DNA of 64,000 nucleotides from Methanorbis rubei (GTDB lineage Archaea; Halobacteriota; Methanomicrobia; Methanomicrobiales; Methanocorpusculaceae): NCBI RefSeq assembly GCF_032714495.1, contig NZ_JAWDKB010000001.1, positions 248,001 to 312,000 of the forward strand, read 5' to 3'. Shown piece by piece: positions 60,953 to 64,000 of this stretch (position 1 is its first letter; each line of letters starts with the position of its first letter). The notes under the pieces were generated by a model. It saw only the letters and a program-made list of their open reading frames with translations, ran no database searches and was not told where the DNA came from. The position numbers and the translations under genes were made by a program.

Positions 60953-62170
60953 ATGGAATCCAGATCGCGCCTTGTTGCCATGCCGCTTGTGGTAACCCTG
61001 CTGATGCTTGTAGCGCCGCTGATCCATCCTTATATTGTCGGGGCAGTAGTAATTCTGCTGTCCATCATTCTCTATACGATTCATAAAACTCATTATCTTG
61101 CGATCTCGATCGCGGTCCTTGCACTGCTGTATGGTATCGGATTTATTCCGGTGACCGCATTTGTGGCCCCCATGATGATGATGGTCTGGGGCGAGTTCAT
61201 TGCCAGGATTCTTAATAATCATCTACCTGACACCCTTGCCTTTACCGCGGGTTCAGTGCTTGGTATTGCAGCCACCATGATCTACTGCCAACAGCTTGAC
61301 TGGCTTGTCGGCATCATTGCGGTTGTGGTGCTACTGATGCTTCGAAGTATCCTCACGAACCGCGATGATGCGTCGATGATAGGTCTTTTAGGCGTTGCAA
61401 TGACGATTACGCTGTTCTTTGACCTGGACTTCACATACGATGCAACCATGCTTGCCCTGGCAGTCGCGGTCTGTGCCGGCTTTGCCTACTTTGCCTATCG
61501 GGCAAAGACCGTTGATGCGAGCGGCGTGTTTGCAGCAGTTTTATTCGGCATAATTTTGATCACCTTTGCAGGCGTGCCCTGGTTCCTTATCGTTATCAGC
61601 TTCTTTATTCTCGGATCCTTTTTCACCAAATACAGATATGCGGAAAAAGTGTTCCTTGGTGTTGAGCAGGGAAAGAGCGGACGCCGCGGCTACCTGAACG
61701 CATTTGCCAATGCCCTTGTAGGAGTTGCCGGCGCAATCCTCTTCGGTATCACCGGCAATGAAATATTTATCGCGCTGTTCCTCGGTTGCATTGCAACCGC
61801 TACCGCAGACACTCTTGCGAGCGAGATCGGTGTTACCGGCGGAACTCCTTATATGATCACCACGCTGAGGCCGGTGCCTGCCGGAACGAACGGCGGTGTT
61901 ACGGTGCTTGGCGAGCTTGCGTGTCTGCTTGGCGCCACAATCATCTGCGGACTTGCGTTTCTGCTGGATGTTGCGCCATGGTATATCTGCGTGATCGGCA
62001 TCATTGCCGGATTTGTCGGCACGAATGTTGACAGTCTGATTGGTGCACTCATCGAGAACAAGGGCGTCATCGGAAATTCCGGCACAAATTTGCTTGCAAC
62101 CCTTTCCGGCGGCCTGTTTGCGATGGCGGCGTACTGGGTGGCTGTGACTGTGTCGGCCAGCTTTTTTTGA
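60953..62170 (+). CDS. DUF92 membrane protein
   Basis: 405 residues, about ten membrane helices. The DUF92 domain occupies the C-terminal half: GQGKSGRRGYLNAFANALVG-like region (VEQGKSGRRGYLNAFANALV), ATADTLASEIGVTGGTPYMI and the charged TLRPVPAGTNGGVTVLGE. Relatives include a phytyl/prenyl phosphate kinase (VTE6), so a prenyl-phosphate role is possible. GTTTAAATAG near 60886 may be the TATA box. The repeat A7 begins 3 nt after the stop. Confidence 0.85.
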   Translation: MESRSRLVAMPLVVTLLMLVAPLIHPYIVGAVVILLSIILYTIHKTHYLAISIAVLALLYGIGFIPVTAFVAPMMMMVWGEFIARILNNHLPDTLAFTAGSVLGIAATMIYCQQLDWLVGIIAVVVLLMLRSILTNRDDASMIGLLGVAMTITLFFDLDFTYDATMLALAVAVCAGFAYFAYRAKTVDASGVFAAVLFGIILITFAGVPWFLIVISFFILGSFFTKYRYAEKVFLGVEQGKSGRRGYLNAFANALVGVAGAILFGITGNEIFIALFLGCIATATADTLASEIGVTGGTPYMITTLRPVPAGTNGGVTVLGELACLLGATIICGLAFLLDVAPWYICVIGIIAGFVGTNVDSLIGALIENKGVIGNSGTNLLATLSGGLFAMAAYWVAVTVSASFF

Positions 62171-62172
62171 TG

Positions 62173-62323
62173 AAACGCGAATAGCGCGAATCGCATGCCT
62201 TCGGCCTGCTCACCGCTTTACGGAATAAAAAAATCGCCAATGGCGATTTTTAAGGGATTACCAAAATTATTTTTTGGACACATCTATCCATTTAGAGATG
62301 CATAGATTTTTTTATTCGCGTTT
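62173..62323. repeat. Intergenic repeat family A, copy A7
   Basis: Left arm AAACGCGAATAGCGCGAA followed immediately by the module in inverse orientation (62192-62223). One inner TCGCCAATGGCGA hairpin (near 62233), the AT-rich spacer with ATCTATCC/GAGATG, and right arm TTTATTCGCGTTTT. It lies between DUF92 and the ACT gene. Confidence 0.85.
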
Positions 62324-62332
62324 TGAAATATT

Positions 62333-62353
62333 TGCCACCGCGCAACTCCCATT
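62333..62353. repeat. Shared tail motif after copy A7
   Basis: GCCACCGCGCAACTCCCATT, a variant of the tail otherwise seen after family-B copies (25214, 36197). It links both families. Confidence 0.65.
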
Positions 62354-62458
62354 CTAATATTTTCTGCATCCATGGTCGACTCAGAAATACTATGCAAAGT
62401 GCAGGAAAACCCCACATTAAAATGGATGTGTGACTGATAAGTATGTGGAAGGGATACG

Positions 62459-62962
62459 GTGCAGATATCACTCAAACTTGAACTGAGCGACAAGCCGGGA
62501 CAGCTTCTTGCTGCAATTAAACCGGTTTCCGACAGCGGGGCAAATATTATATCGATTATGCATCAGCGCGATGCCGCCGCAAGCGACGGCACACTGATTG
62601 TGGACATAGTGGTCTCTCTTCCACAGGGCCGCCTCGGCCAGCTGGAAGCTGCACTGCGGTCAAACGGCATTGAGATCATCCGCATCGGAACCGATCATCT
62701 GACCTGTACCAAGACATTTATTTTAATCGGCCACATTCTGCACACCGATTTAACGGATACTATCAATAGAATCGATAAAGCAAACGTTGCCGAAGTAACC
62801 GAGCTTCACATAGTGATGCCGGGAATTACGCAGCCGTCCACCGCGAAGCTGACGATTAAAGCCGCGGGTTCTGCAGAGATGGATCAGGCATGCAAGCTTC
62901 TGATGGAGATTGCCGAGGAGAAAGAACTCCTGATTATCGACGAAGAGGGAGGCCTCGCATGA
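62459..62962 (+). CDS. ACT-domain protein linked to homoserine dehydrogenase
   Basis: 167 residues from GTG 62459. An N-terminal ACT domain (SLKLELSDKPGQLLAAIKPV; residues 1-75) and a second regulatory-like half with ITQPSTAKLTIKAAGSAEMD. Likely senses an amino acid (Thr, Met or Lys-family) and controls the next gene, which it overlaps (ATGA at 62959). Commonly found ahead of hom in methanogens. Confidence 0.85.
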   Translation: MQISLKLELSDKPGQLLAAIKPVSDSGANIISIMHQRDAAASDGTLIVDIVVSLPQGRLGQLEAALRSNGIEIIRIGTDHLTCTKTFILIGHILHTDLTDTINRIDKANVAEVTELHIVMPGITQPSTAKLTIKAAGSAEMDQACKLLMEIAEEKELLIIDEEGGLA

Positions 62963-63957
62963 CACCGATGCGGATTGCTCTTCTCGGCCTCGGCTCTGTA
63001 GGGAAAGGCGTGGCAAAAGTTCTTGCAAACCCTGAGTACGGGTTTGTAATAACTGCTGCCGCTGACTCCAAAAGCGGCGTTGTTGCTCCGGCAGGCACGA
63101 CCCTTGACATGTGCGAGGTTTTTGCCCGCAAAAATGCGACTGGCAGATGCGGAGACTCTGCATGGTCTGCGGAGAGAATTGTCCGCGAGGCTGAGTATGA
63201 TATTTTAGTTGAGGTGTCGCCGACAAATGCCCAGACCGGTGAGCCTGCGCTCTCCAACATCCGCGCTGCACTGATGCGGGGCAAACATGTGGTGACCTCC
63301 AACAAGGGTCCGATCTCAATCGCATACCCTGAACTTTCGGCAACTGCAAAGGAACACAACGCAGGGCTGATGTTTGAAGGAACAGTTGCAGGAGCAGTCC
63401 CGATTATGAACGGTCTGCGCTGCGGTCTTGCCGGCAACCGCGTGAACGCACTGTTTGGTGTTTTGAATGGAACCTGCAACTACATTCTGACAAGAATGGA
63501 GGAGGAGGGTCTCACCTATCAGCAGGCTCTTGCGGAAGCAAGCGACCTGGGATACGCAGAAGCCGACCCGAGTGCGGATGTGAACGGAACTGATGCGGCG
63601 ATCAAGCTCGTGATTCTTGCAAACACGATGCTTGGTATGAATGTGAAGCTGGATGATGTGATCCGCGTCGGTATCGACGGCATGACCGCCGATGCTTTGA
63701 TGATGGCGGCAAAGACCGGTCACACGATCCGGCTTATTGCGTCCATTCATCCGGAGAAGCGGCTGCTGGAAGTGTCGCCGCGTCTGATTCACAAAGAGCA
63801 TCCGCTTGTTGTTGACGGAACACTCAATGCGGTGACGGTGGACACCGAGCTTGCCGGACCCATCACGTTTATCGGCAGAGGGGCCGGTTCGGTTGAGACG
63901 GCAAGCGCTGTTCTCGCGGATCTGCTTGCGTTAAAGGAACGATATGACGGCAAGTGA
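62959..63957 (+). CDS. hom: Homoserine dehydrogenase
   Basis: 332 residues from ATG 62959 (MTPMRIALLGLGSVGKGVAK). NAD(P) loop LGLGSVGKGVAKVL, substrate site GVLNGTCNYILTRMEEEG and DPSADVNGTDAAIKLVILAN. It makes homoserine for threonine and methionine. The regulatory ACT domain is not fused but encoded by the gene just upstream. A longer reading to 62890 would sit in that gene and is rejected. Confidence 0.95.
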   Translation: MTPMRIALLGLGSVGKGVAKVLANPEYGFVITAAADSKSGVVAPAGTTLDMCEVFARKNATGRCGDSAWSAERIVREAEYDILVEVSPTNAQTGEPALSNIRAALMRGKHVVTSNKGPISIAYPELSATAKEHNAGLMFEGTVAGAVPIMNGLRCGLAGNRVNALFGVLNGTCNYILTRMEEEGLTYQQALAEASDLGYAEADPSADVNGTDAAIKLVILANTMLGMNVKLDDVIRVGIDGMTADALMMAAKTGHTIRLIASIHPEKRLLEVSPRLIHKEHPLVVDGTLNAVTVDTELAGPITFIGRGAGSVETASAVLADLLALKERYDGK

Positions 63958-64000
63958 GAAAAAATCCGGAGGAGTTTTAGGCAGACGCGGCCAGTTTTTG
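63944..64000 (+). CDS. Start of a further gene (partial, runs off right edge)
   Basis: ATG 63944 opens MTASEKKSGGVLGRRGQFL, overlapping the hom stop by 14 nt, with no stop before the window end. Only 19 codons are visible, so no function can be given. Basic and Gly-rich N-terminus; probably co-transcribed with hom. Confidence 0.4.
   Translation, partial: MTASEKKSGGVLGRRGQFL

Noticed and set aside
3881-62323. CRISPR array
   Set aside because: The repeated elements are dispersed singly with long distances, palindromic and at gene ends; there is no regular spacer array and no cas gene.

Overview
The window comes from a hydrogenotrophic methanogenic archaeon, most likely of the order Methanomicrobiales and probably Methanocorpusculum-like. 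The lineage is inferred from gene content; no search was run. Supporting genes are four methanogenesis-marker families (2, 4, 8, 14), F420 ligase CofE, the tRNA-dependent cysteine enzyme SepCysS, split RNA polymerase subunits (B'/B'' and A'/A''), TBP, an archaeal histone, Sec61beta, archaeal cupin-type phosphoglucose isomerase, archaeal-type MAT, and a 2-oxoglutarate oxidoreductase/succinyl-CoA ligase operon of an incomplete reductive TCA path. Many genes have a TATA box 25-30 nt before the start codon, as in leaderless archaeal mRNAs.

Layout. 1-7.8 kb: a TPR protein running off the left edge, stand-alone nifB, pirin, marker 14 with a small coupled gene, a DUF1624-type membrane protein, marker 8. 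7.8-13.7 kb: tRNA-Leu, an ACT-domain regulator, LSm plus a winged-helix protein, then a sulfur-flavoured run (59-residue ORF, pscS, radical SAM enzyme, TauE/SafE permease) and pgi. 13.7-21 kb: SDR, OB-like membrane protein, DUF362 ferredoxin, a DEAD-box helicase with RGG tail, two small zinc-ribbon genes, cofE, a YbaK-type deacylase, Sec61beta. 21-26.2 kb: amidohydrolase, two universal stress proteins, a four-CBS protein, two thioredoxin-like proteins, a class II aldolase. 26.5-32 kb: a seven-gene minus-strand operon korD-korA-korB-korC-sucC-sucD-dacZ in which every junction overlaps by 4 nt. 32-40 kb: an AT-rich pilin-like gene, markers 2 and 4, histone, a lipoprotein, an aldehyde dehydrogenase, and an ATPase-DUF4276 pair resembling two-gene defence modules. 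40-48.1 kb: rpoH-rpoB2-rpoB1-rpoA1-rpoA2. 48-54.7 kb: tRNA-Lys, a PsiE-like protein, tRNA-Pro, an ARMT1-like protein, a zinc-ribbon/methyltransferase-like protein, rpl30e-nusA (separated from the polymerase operon), MarC, a DEDD-like exonuclease, tbp. 54.7-64 kb: an acyl-CoA synthetase, mat-hisG-hisA-hisB, ferritin, a DUF92 protein, and an ACT protein with homoserine dehydrogenase.

The strongest signal not explained by genes is a set of intergenic palindromic repeats. Family A (7 copies) has outer arms AAACGCGAAT/ATTCGCGTTT and an inner hairpin around TCGCCA/TGGCGA. Family B (3 full and 2 partial copies) is built from CCACGGAATGCACGG-type arms. Both families sit just 3' of genes. Both can carry the same inserted double-hairpin module of about 32 nt (6 copies), and both share a trailing motif ATCACCGCGTAACTCC. 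No transposase is present, so they look like non-autonomous elements or a terminator/3'-end RNA system.

Other points of interest are the 59-residue ORF coupled to pscS, a c-di-AMP cyclase built into the kor-suc operon, the ATPase-DUF4276 pair, palindromic operators upstream of ferritin and the CBS gene, and a cluster of TGTAGCCG inverted repeats upstream of cofE.
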